Of a stretch of 64,000 nt of DNA, positions 42,427-53,640 are shown piece by piece (position 1 is the first letter of the stretch; each line of letters begins with the position of its first letter). This DNA is from Trigonopsis variabilis (Eukaryota > Ascomycota > Trigonopsidomycetes > Trigonopsidales > Trigonopsidaceae): NCBI GenBank assembly GCA_003707065.3, contig PPXM03000001.1, positions 1,550,001 to 1,614,000 on the forward strand, given 5' to 3'. The translations under genes and the position numbers were made by a program. A model generated the notes under the pieces. That model was not told the DNA's origin. It ran no database searches and worked only from the letters and a program-made list of their open reading frames with translations.

Positions 42427-45321
42427 TTAGTGCTCTTTCACATTAAAAAACCCGCTCACCAGTCGCATACAGAAATCTTCAATATCCTTTCCTTCTCTCC
42501 ATAGCCGTAGAGTCACTTGGTCGGGTAGACTTTCTCGAGCTCGGGCCAAGCGCTTCCGCCATTCATATTCTTGTTGTAGGTTGGTTGTAACAGCGTCAGA
42601 TGATGCAACTTCCTCAGAAGTCGGAGCCGTTGAGCCCAAGTCAAGTTGCTCCAGTTCGATTCCTGGGCTATTTCTAGAATTATGCAAACTCCACTCGAGA
42701 GAGTCATCGTTAGACGACTGGAATTCTTTGGAATGGCCACTATTCAACAGGTTCATGTCAGTTTCAGTAGAAGACTTTTTTGGACGAGGAGGTAAAGCAG
42801 GAGGGGTTTTCTTGTCGATTCCCTTGGAAGGACGAGGGGGAGGAGGTGGTGGCTTTTTCTTCAAAACAGCTTTCTTGGTGTTATTGTTATCACTGACGCC
42901 GCTGATCATTCTGCCGCGATCTCGTACAACAGGAGGAGCCTTGGTCGGGCTCGTAGGAGGGCTCAGACTTTGTTGTTTTAAGACAGCATGGTTGTTCGCA
43001 CCAGATACACCCACACTCTCTTGCTGGATATCAGAAGGTTCTTCCGATAAATCAATCAGATCTCCTTGTGGGGACGGATTTTCTCGCAAGCGGGAACCAG
43101 ACTGCCACTGTGGTGCGCGAGCTGCATTATCTGCAGAATCCGAACCAGAGGTAAGCAAATCAGAAGTATTTGATAGTTCGGTCGCACTTAGACTTGCTCT
43201 ATTATTGCCATAAAACCTCGAGCGACTAGTCGAACGGCCGTATCCCCTAGTTATCGAGCTTGTACGAGAAGGAGAATCGGGGTAGATCGGTTTAGGCATT
43301 ATAAAATTCTGGTCCAAAGGCCTTCCTGGAGGGCAAGTGATATCACGGATAAAAATTGCCAAGACATTATGAGGGTACTCATGAGTTATATTTGTGTATA
43401 CTTCCAAATCGACTTCCCCAGAATCGCCAACGAGAATGAACTTTCTATAAGGAAAATATCCAAATAGACGCTTCAGACTCTCTCGTTTACGTTCAATCAC
43501 CGGCTCAAATAGACCTGACCAGACGCTTTTGTAATTCTTGAGATCGATGCTTCCTATGGGAAAATCGCACGTTCGAAGATAGTCAACTATCGTAGGATAT
43601 AGAGACCAAGGGGCATTAGAAACATAATGAAAGGCGACCCCGGATGCTTCTAGCTTGCGATACCACGCAGACACGCCAGGCACCTCGATTTCCGAAAACG
43701 GACGGGAAAAAGTGTTTCTAAATGTCGTCCGCTTATCAGCATTGATTCCTGTGACCTTGATTGTATCATCGATATCACTAATAAGACTAACCCCATATAA
43801 ACCAACATGAAGAATCGGTTGAAGAAAGACTAGCCCATAACCAGGGTCCTCTACTGTGACCTGGAATGGACAGTAGTCAAACGTCGCAGTCAGGATGAAG
43901 CGTCCATTGCTATTGGTATAAACAATAAACGTGTCTGAATCTTCTCCATCTTGAGACGCAAACGTGACTCGTAACCGGCGGTCCTTGACTGGTTTTGCCA
44001 GAAAGGGAGCCAGCCGAGCATTAATGATATCGTCATGCACAGAATCAAATTTTTCTAACTGTTAGAGAGATCGACCCAGATATTACATACCGTGACTAAA
44101 CGAATCGTTTGGCTTATCAGGCGAGGAAAGACCCGAGTGATTTTGGCTCGAGTATCCTGTCGGCTGGCTAACTTGGACAAGTTGTTCTTCTCCTTTTGGG
44201 ATCAATGCTTCTTCGTTGCTTGACGGTCGTGGTCTTTCGTTATCCTCGTTGTCTAGAGATGTCTCTGCAAATGTCCCAGATTGAAGTCTTCTATCTGAGT
44301 ACCTTCTTGTATCGTCGGATATATAAGATTTGGCTTTTGTCTTTGCTGCACTCGCTGCACTCCATAGACTCGACCCGATCTTCTTTAGAGTCTCAGTATT
44401 TATCGTTCCATTATTGTCGGCAGCACCGTCCAGTCCTCGCTTATCACTATCATCTTTTGCTGGCGACTCGTCGAGATACTGGTGAGCAACACTCAGAATC
44501 ATCCGAGTCTTGGCTCCCATCCCGCTAGGCTCATATAACCATCCTCCGACTCTAGCTTGGAAAGTGCCAGTCCCATCCCCAGTATTCCTTGAAATCGCAG
44601 GATAAATCGCCATATATACATTATAATCCTTGCTCTTGATAGGTCTTAGTTCAATTTCCTTGTCTATCTCGATCGTGCCACCTTTTAAACCAGAATCCAA
44701 AAGTCGCACAGGCTCAGGGTCTCCCACTGATCTTGATTGTCGGTGCCCTTTTCGTGTTGCTCTTTCCATGATCGTCTTTTTCGGCGATTCCATGTCCTTA
44801 TTCGAGTTCCTTCTCTTGCCACTTCCCACTTTGAAAATTTTCGGTATATAGGGACTTTTCGAAGCGTCCTCTGCACTTAGACTCGCAAAATTGATACTTT
44901 TGCGTCGCTGTGGACTCTTAGACTCCACACTTCTTAGACCGCTCTCTGGAACTCTCCGAGACCAGGTGAGATCGCTGGTACTCCTGCTGCCACCCAATAA
45001 AAGATTAGTCAATGACCCACTGCCAGCCACTCTTCCATTCTGATAAATGGAAGGACTCTGTTGATTGGTGGTTGCGTTTGTAAAGATCTCGTACTTGTCG
45101 TGCTGATGAGGTAATAGGCAAGTGCGCTCAGATAGCCAATGGGAGTCTCTCGAGTCTTCTGGCGACACCAAAGAGTCTTGACATGCGACTTTGGAGAAAT
45201 CCAGTGTCCGTGGTGTCTTTTGTCGTCCTCGCGATGAAAAAGGCCGGGCCAAGAAAGTGATACTCTTTCGCCGTGAAGACTTGTCGGGCGTTCTCGGCAC
45301 AAGAACGCTATCGTCTTCCAT
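42427..45321 (-). CDS. APP1: App1-type Mg-dependent phosphatidate phosphatase
   Basis: A 952-residue protein from exons 44091-45321 and 42427-44054 (36-nt intron; the acceptor is the second of two closely spaced AGs because the first leads to a stop). The N-terminal 240 residues are basic and Ser-rich. A propeller-free N-terminal fold begins near YNVYMAIYPAISR (about residue 250). The HAD-like catalytic domain carries the DxDxT motif as SDIDDTIKVTG (Asp504, Asp506), then FRNTFSRPF, GVSAWYRKLEASGVAFHYVSNAPW, KRESLKRLFGYFPYRKFILVGDSGEVDLEVY. The tail is proline-rich (KKKPPPPPPRPSK, PPALPPRPKK), typical SH3-binding stretches. Yeast App1 (587 residues) is a cortical-actin-patch phosphatidate phosphatase that binds endocytic SH3 proteins. 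This copy is longer mainly at both disordered ends. Confidence 0.9.
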
Positions 45322-45517
45322 CAATGACCAAGAACAAAGTAACCCAGGTTAGTGTTGGGTCTGGTACTCAATCTAAAAATACACCCATCAAGAGGTTGCA
45401 TGTAGCCTAAAGGGAGATCTCGATGACGATCTACGTGGTCGAAAAAGGGGCTACAGGCCAAAAGCGTCGACACAGCAAAAAGGACTCATTCATACAACTA
45501 ATACACAAGATAAAATC

Positions 45518-47482
45518 TTACATTGGAATATCGCCAGTATCAACTACCGATGGGACGACTGGAGCCGCTGGCGCAGCGCTGGAATTACCAAAATAGTCAG
45601 CCATCTCGGCGTCAAGCTGCTCAGTGGTCTTTTGAGGACGGCGGCCTCCTCGTCCACCGCGGCCTCCACGGCCTCTAGCTGAACCTCGGTTTGCTGGTTT
45701 AGCGCGGTTCTGTTGTCGGTTTTGGGCTTGACCTTGCTTGGTAGCAGCAACAGCATTCGATCTCAACATTAGTCGGGTTCCTAGTGTACTCTTGACTTAC
45801 TTTGGGTTCAAACGTTCCGCAAGTGCCTTCTTGGAAGGATCAACAATAACCTCGACCTGGTCATGTAAGTTGCCGTCCTTTGCTGTCTCGTTGCACTTAC
45901 ATGAATCTTCTTCTTGCCGTTATCAATTGGAGTACCGTTGAATCGCTCAAATACTCGAGCAGCATCACCGGCCTTTTTGAAAATAATGGTTGCGACACCA
46001 GATGACTGACCTCGCTCATTGTAAGCCAAGGAAACAGTCTTGATTGGGCCAACTTCGACCGAAAAGTAATCCTAAATAAGTGTTGGTAAACGAACGTAAT
46101 ATATTCATGGCGATTAGCGGTTGATTATGAACGTAGAGGGACGCGTATTGTGCATGCAAAGCGTTAAAAGGGGTATCGAACTAGATCCACTGTTAGTCAG
46201 AATCATTAGCGAGCATCGCCTCGAAGTGAAACAATATTAATCTGATTGAAAATTCTGGAAAAGACGAATCTAGACCAAAAGCTCGAACAGTAAGTAAGTA
46301 AAACTTCCCCCAAATCGTGTATTCGGACATAAAAAACCTTCCGAATCCGCAAGTAGTTCATATCAATATACTCTCTTTCAAGCATACCCGCCTCGTCACT
46401 AGAAGGTTGCACCAACGAACTGGCGTTCAGGCTTGTACATCATAAATTCTAACCTTCACAGATACAGCAATTACAATAATGAGTATAATATAGCCCATTA
46501 ATAGTTATGGACCATGAACCGTTCAAGTTAGGCCATCAGCTTTCGTATTCTGTTGCCTGTTGCCAATTTATGCTAATACTTGTCCTGCGCATGCCACAGT
46601 ATAGGAGCACTGATTAAAGCATAATTAAAGCACATTCTTTCGGCTTCAGATAGAAATCATAATGTAACCAAACACACAAGTAAACCCCAGTTAGTTGATG
46701 CTTATATTCATCTCCTGAGTGACATGAATGCCATGAAAATGCAACCCGTTGAAGGCTCGTGCCATTAAACATGATTCCGCACAGTTTATTCTCAGAGAAA
46801 GCCACCGATAGTCTACTTGAGACAACGATGGTATTCAGTAACTCAACAATGGCAAGCATTGATGATTCATACTCGAGAAGTTAAGCGCCTTTAGAAAGAC
46901 AAGGCGACCGCCAAGGCCTCTTTTCGAGCATCAATACAATGATAGTCGTCAATCAATCAACAAAAGTCAAGATTGGACGGAAAAGGCATGGGGTTCACAT
47001 GTCTATGATTCTTGTATGTTTGGAAATGGTATAAGATGACCGACCATTTAAAAGTCATGGTGGTGAGACAAAGTTAAGCTTGGGCAAGCAAGCAACAACT
47101 TAGTTTTTGCATAATGCGCTGAAACACAGTCCCTCGTACGATATATATCGATCCGCTTTTTTGGTGCCTAACGTACCTGGATGGCTTGTTGATTGATATC
47201 AGTGGGCTTGAAATGTTAGATGAATCAAAAACAAGTAAGACATACCAAATTAGAGATGACCACTTTGTCACTCATGCTGATCAACGCCTGCTTCGAGGTG
47301 GCAGCTGCAGCAGCCGGTTTTGTAGGAACATTTTTTGGTTGAGCAGATGAAGCCGATCGATTATGCGTAGATGCTTTTCGAATTCCACCTCGGCTTGCAC
47401 CCGAACCTCGTCCACGACGACCAACGCTTGCTCTAGGCTTGGAGGAAATAATTTCGTCGAGGGATTTATCAAGATCGGCCAT
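45518..47482 (-). CDS. YRA1: mRNA export adaptor Yra1 (ALY/REF, Mlo3)
   Basis: A 245-residue RNA-binding adaptor from exons 47246-47482, 47177-47206, 45901-46071, 45801-45856 and 45518-45761; introns are 39, 1,105, 44 and 39 nt. The N-terminus MADLDKSLDEIISSK is the UAP56-binding motif, followed by an RGG-like region (GRRGRGSGASRGG). The RRM spans about residues 72-150: KVVISNL, PTDINQQAIQ (the 30-nt exon), DYFSVEVGPIKTVSLAYNERG, SSGVATIIFKKAGDAARVFERFNGTPID and VEVIVDPSK. A Gly/Arg tract (RGRGGRGGRGGRR) and the C-terminal UAP56-binding motif TTEQLDAEMADYF close it. It bridges Sub2/UAP56 and Mex67 on nuclear mRNPs. The RRM is complete only when the tiny second exon and the long intron are accepted. 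Confidence 0.95.
46072..47176 (-). other. 1,105-nt intron of YRA1
   Basis: Bounded by donor GTACGT after codon 89 (CAG|GTACGTTAGG) and acceptor ATTTAG|GATTAC, both in frame with the RRM. It is about 27 times longer than the usual intron here. It contains stop codons in all - strand frames and no protein-coding resemblance. I searched by eye for C/D and H/ACA snoRNA boxes and found no convincing pair. The donor and acceptor are canonical, but no clear CTAAC branch site lies just before the acceptor (TTTACCAACACTTATTTAG). Confidence 0.85.
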
Positions 47483-48217
47483 GATGATTCAGAAGAAAGA
47501 CAAGTATTAAATAAAAAGTGCAAGGACGATAGATTATCCGATGATAAGTCGAATGCTTGCAAAGATGAATGGGCACACCAGAGGCGAGATGGAGTCAGGA
47601 GGGATACACAGGAGGCGGCAACAAGGATGTATGATGGCAACGGGAGGAGCAGCGACACTGTAGCGTGGGTTTACATATGGCTCTGGGCAAATGTGAAGAG
47701 AGGAAAACTTTCTAGAAAAGGGGAGACTTACCTGTTGAATCCAAGTGTTGGGAAAAAGGGGCAGAATGATCTTATCTACTAATCTTTGCTCAATCTTCCA
47801 TGGAGCGTTAAGTGCTCGCTTACTTGATAAATGAATGTCGTCAGATGATCTCGTAGCCCATATTTATTCTCATAATGAAGATTTCCCATTAAATGGCTTG
47901 TAATGCTGTTGTTCTTTATGGCGTTTGTTATCCCAAGATTCTATGAGATCAGTGATGACGACCAAGTTGAGTATCGACAAACTCCGACCCCATAAGTGAG
48001 CAGGCCAACCGTTCCTTTTGGAGAAATTTGCATCTACAAGATAAAAGTCATCACTCAAATTCAACTTGCTAACCAAAACCAATAGTGTTTTGTGAGATTT
48101 AAAGCTACATCTTATCTGATATTCGAGAATCTTATGGTCTCTGCAGATCACTAACCAAGTCGACTCTGTCTATCTCTATTCACTCAGGCTTGATAAGACC
48201 AAGTTTATAAGTGCAAG
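47483..48217. promoter_or_regulatory. divergent intergenic region, YRA1/NDT80-like
   Basis: 735 bp between divergent start codons; no gene, RNA gene or repeat recognised. Presumed promoters for both. Confidence 0.45.
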
Positions 48218-50527
48218 ATGTATCCTCAGCAGTTGGGATCAATGGGATCTAACAAACCTAATCGACCGAAATATGGACGTGCAGGTGAAGGGGCGAGATC
48301 ATCCAACATGGAGTCACTGTTATCTCAATCGTCATCAGGGAATGAGCTGAATCAGTCGAACTATAACGATAAATCGGAAGATAATTTACAAAGAGAGGCC
48401 ATAGGAGAGGGCTCGTCTTCGATGGCAAAAGACTCTAGCGCTATGGACGATTTTGATTCATTAATAATGCCTAAACTGATGGCCACTGAAGATGAATTAT
48501 TATTCATGTCTAATACGAATGGCAACATAAACTCTTCAAACCAAGATCAATGGGATATCGACTCGTTTTCGAAACAGATACCTCAGTATGACATTCACCA
48601 TGGGTTACTGGGTCCAGGCGAAGAGATGAACTCACCAGTTGATTTTCATTCCCACTATGCTTGCTTCGTCCCAGAAGCGTCTTTTCCTAATCGTGCTTTG
48701 GACGCTCCTGGCATGTATTACCCTCAATCCGGCTCATCTACAAACTACTCGTCCTACTTCCATCCTTCTCAAGGCGAATTTGAAGGCGACCTGTCATCGA
48801 TGGGGAATCGAATTAATCCTGCTGCCAATCATCAAATTCCGGTCGACAATGGACCAAACTCTCTTTTCACTCAGCATCCTCAATCTGGCAGTCTATCGTC
48901 TGGGATGGACTATCCAAGACAGCCTGCTTATCCTGATCACTCCTCCTCGAATATGATGTATCTTGGGTCTCAGCGAAATCCAAATTATTCCCGGGTTGGT
49001 CAGATGGATACGAGTGATCAGTCCTCGGCAAACGAACCAAGTGTCTTTACCGCTCATCAACCTTATCCTGATCCAAACTCTTCGAACACACAATCTGATC
49101 CCCAGCCAGGTCATCCTCTTCCTTCACCTGGACACCCCAAAAGTCAGGGAAGAAAGAGAGCAGCAAGATCCGACCCAGGCACAGATACGCATGAGTCTGA
49201 TCGCCTAGCGTTCCTGCTCTTTGATCCGCCTTATTTTGAAGGAACGTTCTATGATGCTGATGACAAGAAAATCGATGTTGAGATTCAAGCCATTATTAAT
49301 GGTAGCTTTGTCCTCCAAGTGGATGCCAACGACATGAAGGATGAATCTAGCCACGTTACTCTTCCTCCCGATGATGATGAGTTATTATCTGAAATTCTTA
49401 ATGGCGATAAATCACTATCCTACAAGGTTGCTTGTTATCGACGGAACTATATCCAAGTTGTGGGAGAATTCGTCAATGCTTCCAAGATAAGAAGTATAGT
49501 GCTGAAAAGTGAATGCCCTCGCCTTGGTAAGGATTCTTCGTTTGAACACAAAAAGTTACGAGTTGTGTCGCTCCTAGCTCAAGTCGATGCTACCAGTAAT
49601 TTCAACGACGACCGTGCCAAATTGTTATATATCCCGCCAAAAGGAGCGAAGCCTGAAGAAGAGGAGGCGAATGATCAAGAATCCACAAAGAAGAATGATC
49701 ACGAGCCTGATTTGTACGTTATTGGAGGACCAGAACACGCTGAGCTTGCCGAATGGAAACGCTTACAATTCAGAGCTGCGACGGCAAACAACGGACGGAG
49801 GAGAAATCTACAGCAGTTCTACAATATTCGAATTCTACTGCGGGGTATCCTCGAGGATGGTACATCTGTTCCTTTAGCCTGGGCGTGCTCGAAGCCGATC
49901 ATCGTCCGAGGCAGAAACCCCCTATTCTATAAGAATTGCCGAGACATCCCTCTTGGAGCAGGAGAAGACATCTTCAAGGTAACTGCAAAGGGCGGACTCA
50001 AGCTGGGCTCGACCGGCAAGTTGGCATTGTCTAGTCAACTCTTGCATCCTTCTAAAGTATTTCCAGTTTCCTCTCATGATGATATCCATTCTATACCGTT
50101 GCGCCATACTAAAGACAAGGACGGAGAGCTGGACAAGCAAGTCAAGCAAGAGACAGGCGACGATCCTATGATTAAACACGAATGTGAGAATCCGTTTGAC
50201 TTGGAGGAGTCCAATGACCTGAAACGCCAGAAAGTTGCGTTCCGTTCGGCCCAGACAGGCCACGAGAGCGAGTCTACTCCGGTTGAAAAGCCTCCGTCGA
50301 TGGTGACCCACCCTACCGAGGGCACGCAGGAGACAGGATCATACGAGTACTTCCCTGTTGATACAAGTTATGTCCTACCTCCAGTTGAGGTCGTCTATCG
50401 GCCTCACGCTGTGCACCATCCCCGGTTGTTGCGAGGTTCAACTCGAGGAAAACACACAAAGTCCAACAACGACCGTGCCAATCAGTACTTCTCGGCCGTT
50501 GAAGCTCCGGTCGTCAGCTCCTACTAG
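48218..50527 (+). CDS. NDT80/PhoG-family transcription factor
   Basis: A single-exon gene for 769 residues. The first 320 residues are Ser/Asn/Gln/Pro-rich and disordered. The Ndt80-type immunoglobulin-like (p53-like) DNA-binding domain runs from about residue 325 to 575: FDPPYFEGTFYDADDKKIDVEIQ, SYKVACYRRNYIQV, KKLRVVSLLAQ, then the signature EWKRLQFRAATANNGRRRNLQQFYNIRILL and KPIIVRGRNPLFYKN, where RSATANNG(K/R)RR and VVRGRSP are the family hallmarks. The tail is acidic and disordered. Members include Ndt80 (meiosis in yeast), Aspergillus XprG/PhoG (starvation proteases) and Ron1 (GlcNAc catabolism in Candida and Trichoderma). Its neighbours are DUR3 and a GlcNAc-6-phosphate deacetylase, which favours a Ron1-like role, but orthology cannot be settled by eye. 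Confidence 0.88.
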   Translation: MYPQQLGSMGSNKPNRPKYGRAGEGARSSNMESLLSQSSSGNELNQSNYNDKSEDNLQREAIGEGSSSMAKDSSAMDDFDSLIMPKLMATEDELLFMSNTNGNINSSNQDQWDIDSFSKQIPQYDIHHGLLGPGEEMNSPVDFHSHYACFVPEASFPNRALDAPGMYYPQSGSSTNYSSYFHPSQGEFEGDLSSMGNRINPAANHQIPVDNGPNSLFTQHPQSGSLSSGMDYPRQPAYPDHSSSNMMYLGSQRNPNYSRVGQMDTSDQSSANEPSVFTAHQPYPDPNSSNTQSDPQPGHPLPSPGHPKSQGRKRAARSDPGTDTHESDRLAFLLFDPPYFEGTFYDADDKKIDVEIQAIINGSFVLQVDANDMKDESSHVTLPPDDDELLSEILNGDKSLSYKVACYRRNYIQVVGEFVNASKIRSIVLKSECPRLGKDSSFEHKKLRVVSLLAQVDATSNFNDDRAKLLYIPPKGAKPEEEEANDQESTKKNDHEPDLYVIGGPEHAELAEWKRLQFRAATANNGRRRNLQQFYNIRILLRGILEDGTSVPLAWACSKPIIVRGRNPLFYKNCRDIPLGAGEDIFKVTAKGGLKLGSTGKLALSSQLLHPSKVFPVSSHDDIHSIPLRHTKDKDGELDKQVKQETGDDPMIKHECENPFDLEESNDLKRQKVAFRSAQTGHESESTPVEKPPSMVTHPTEGTQETGSYEYFPVDTSYVLPPVEVVYRPHAVHHPRLLRGSTRGKHTKSNNDRANQYFSAVEAPVVSSY

Positions 50528-51560
50528 TTCTGCTCGACTGCTTTTAGGAAACATTGTATGATAGCCATAACGGATTTTGATGATTGTTAACAAGAGCGGG
50601 CTTATCAGTAGTCATCGACCATCACTTTTGACCAAGATCGGGTCCTTCGAGCAAGATGGACAATTACAGGATCCTATCCAATTTAACTCTCTAGTTGAGT
50701 GTGATTCTAAGGAGAAACACATTCATAGAACAGTATAACCTTTCAGTGCTGTTTGGTAGTCCCACGCTTTGACGAGGATCAAACAATGGCTCGCGGGGCC
50801 AAATGTATGACTCTTGACTCTCTTTTCCATGGAACGGCAATAATTATTGCCCGCTTTTTCTCCTTTCCCCTCATCGCTCGGGGCAAGTAGGGTCAAGCGG
50901 TGCGCCGTCTTCTTATCTAGAGAGCCGTTTTGGGAAAATTAAAGCATGCCCACGTGATCTTGCGAAAGACAGAGTGCCGGAGATCGATTCGGCTGACCTG
51001 GATGGTGTTCATGATAGAACGGTTCTGCGAATAGAGCCAGATTTCCATGGATCGAACATTACAGTGAGCGATGGAATGGAGGTTTGACCCTGACCAGTCT
51101 TCTCGTTCATGAGACACAATCGTTACGCTCGACTACTCTCCTTAGCCAGTCAGTCAACCATGAGACAGACCGATTAGAAATGGGTCACAACTCGCCAGCA
51201 GATAAGGTAGAATGAGTCCCACGGAAGCTAAATTACAACGATGTTGCGGGCGCTTATCTGCAGGGTTCACAATGCCTTAGACCGAGTGTCGATTCTGATC
51301 GTCAATAAGACGCAACTTCCCCAGTATTGGAGGAAAACCGGAGTCTTTCTGATTGCTGCCTAACAAATTAGGTAAAGATTGGAGAGACTTTGAGATCCAA
51401 GGTGACAGAAAACAAGCATAGCGTCAGATAAGATGGGGAGACCTTGACGGGGGTGCCCTTCGGGCCATCGGGCATGCAGAATGACATTGATATCAAAAAA
51501 CGCTCATGAAGAGATTTATAAAACATCCATGGAGATATTGGAATCACCCAATTGACGACA
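50528..51560. promoter_or_regulatory. DUR3 upstream region with five GATA sites
   Basis: 1,033 bp between the NDT80-like gene and DUR3. WGATAA cores (either strand) occur at 50602-50607, 50913-50918, 51200-51205, 51254-51259 and 51426-51431; the last lies 130 bp before the DUR3 ATG. AGATAA/TGATAA sequences are bound by nitrogen GATA factors (AreA/Gln3 type), and DUR3 is nitrogen-regulated in yeast. A CACGTG core lies near 50951. No coding signal is seen. Confidence 0.6.
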
Positions 51561-53640
51561 ATGGTTTCGTCTAGTCCTCCTCTTCCCCAGAGTGCTGGCT
51601 ATGCTATTGTGGTAGGATTAGGATTTGTGTTTTGTTTTGGAATGCTGTTAATTACCTACCTGCTGTGAGCAAATCTGAGTGCTTGTTGTATCTAACGTGT
51701 TTAGAAAGAGGTACCAACATGAGATCATGACGTCCGAAGAGTTCTCCACTGCTGGTCGATCAGTTAAGACTGGCTTGATTGCTGCTGCCGTAGTAAGCAG
51801 CTGGACTTGGGCTGCTACGCTCCTTCAATCGTCTACTGTCACTTATGAGTATGGTCTTTCTGGGGCGTTCTGGTATGCCGCGGGAGCTACAGTGCAGATT
51901 ATCTTGTTTGCGACTATTGCTATTGAACTAAAACGGAAAGCTCCGCATGCTCATACTTTTCTTGAAGTCATGAAAGCTAGATACGGGCCCTTGGGCCATT
52001 GCGTGTTTATGATGTTTGGTTTCTTCACCAATATCCTGGTCACCGTCCAACTATTGACTGGCGGCTCAGCTGCAGTCAATTATTTGACTGGAATGCATCC
52101 AGTGGCTGCCTGTTTCCTCATGCCTCTGACCGTGGCCATCTTCACTGTCTTTGGCGGCCTCAAGTCGACAATCATCACTGACTGGGTGCATACTTTCATG
52201 CTTATAATTATAATCTTTGTCTTTGCCTTCACAGCGTTTGCCAACAGCGACAAAATTGGATCTCCCGGCAAAATGTACGACCTCCTAGTCAGTGCAGCCA
52301 GTAAGCACCCCGTGAGCGGTAACGCAGAAGGGTCATACTTAACCCTGAGATCCAAGCAAGGTGCCATCTTCTTCGTCATCAATATCGTCGGGAACTTTGG
52401 CACTGTGTTTTTAGATTCAGGGTATTGGAATAAAGCAATCGCCGCTTCTCCTGCCGCTGCTTTACCTGGTTATGTCTTTGGAGGGCTTGCTTGGTTTGCT
52501 ATACCTTTCCTGACAGCCACGACCATGGGTTTGAGCTGTCTTGCGCTGGAAAGTACCCAGTGGTTCCCTTATACTGATGGGGTCTCTGGACGAATGTCTC
52601 AAGCCGACGTTACGGCCGGACTGGTCCTCCCTCACGCTGCTGTCGCTCTGCTCGGTAAGAGCGGTGCCGTCTGTACCCTATTGCTTGTCTTTTTGGCCGT
52701 CACATCGGCCACCTCGTCTGAACTTGTGGCCGTATCCACCATCTTCACCTACGATATATACAAGGGTTACATAAACCCCAAAGCAACCGGCAAGCAGCTC
52801 ATTGTGGTGTCCCATCTGGGCGTGTGTGTCTATGGGCTGGCCATGGCAGGTTTCGCCGTTGGACTCACGTATGCCGGGGTTGGAATGGGTTATCTCTATC
52901 TTTTGATGGGCATCATCATTTCTTCGGCCGTCTTTCCTGCCGTCTGCTCCATCATGTGGTCTAGAATCAATCTCTTAGCAGCCACGCTGTCTCCTATACT
53001 GGGGCTCTGTTTCGCCTTGATCGTCTGGCTTGTTACGACAAAGTACAAGTTTGACAACGTCTTGAGTCTGGAAACAACCGGATCCAATGACCCAATGCTT
53101 GCTGGCAACGTGACTGCTCTTTTATCGTCGGTGGTGCTAGTTCCCATCTTGTCGATGATCAAGCCAACCAAATATGATTGGAAGTCAATGGCACGTATTC
53201 AGCGCGATGACGACCGTGGCTTTGCGACCGCAGAAGTGCCCGTGCAAGAACTTGACCCTGAGCCTGTGATCGATGAGGCCGAGCAAAAGCATCTCAAACG
53301 GTCGGCCTTCATTGGAAAGACAACCACTGTATTCATGACTCTAGCTCTCCTTGTGGTGTGGCCAATGCCCATGTATGGGACTCGCTACGTTTTTTCGAAA
53401 AAGTTCTTTACCGGATGGATCGTCGTCGGAATCATCTGGCTCTTTTATACCCTCTTCTTTGTGGGAATATTTCCTATTTGGGAAGGCCGCCAGTCCATTA
53501 TTCGCATTTCTAAAGGAGTGCTGAGTGATTTGCAAGGCAAACCGCGTCCAGGCGTCGTTATTGGCGCACCAGATGGTGATGATGACTCTGTGGGAGGCCA
53601 ATCGGGCGAAAAAGATCACGATGATATGGAAAAGTTGTGA
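51561..53640 (+). CDS. DUR3: urea/polyamine transporter Dur3 (SSS family)
   Basis: A 679-residue transporter of the solute:sodium symporter superfamily from exons 51561-51664 and 51705-53640 (40-nt intron after the first membrane span). The first exon [21 protein letters not shown] is typical of fungal Dur3. Family blocks include [58 protein letters not shown]-like [17 protein letters not shown]-free loop, [34 protein letters not shown] and [23 protein letters not shown]. About 15 transmembrane segments fit the sequence. In fungi Dur3 is a plasma-membrane H+/urea symporter that also carries polyamines and is induced on poor nitrogen sources. Length is near yeast Dur3 (735). The C-terminal tail is acidic ([18 protein letters not shown]). 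Confidence 0.95.

Noticed and set aside
46072-47176. Intronic snoRNA or nested gene inside the YRA1 long intron
   Set aside because: Some C-like and D-like boxes occur but no correctly spaced pair with terminal stem, and the open frames resemble nothing.
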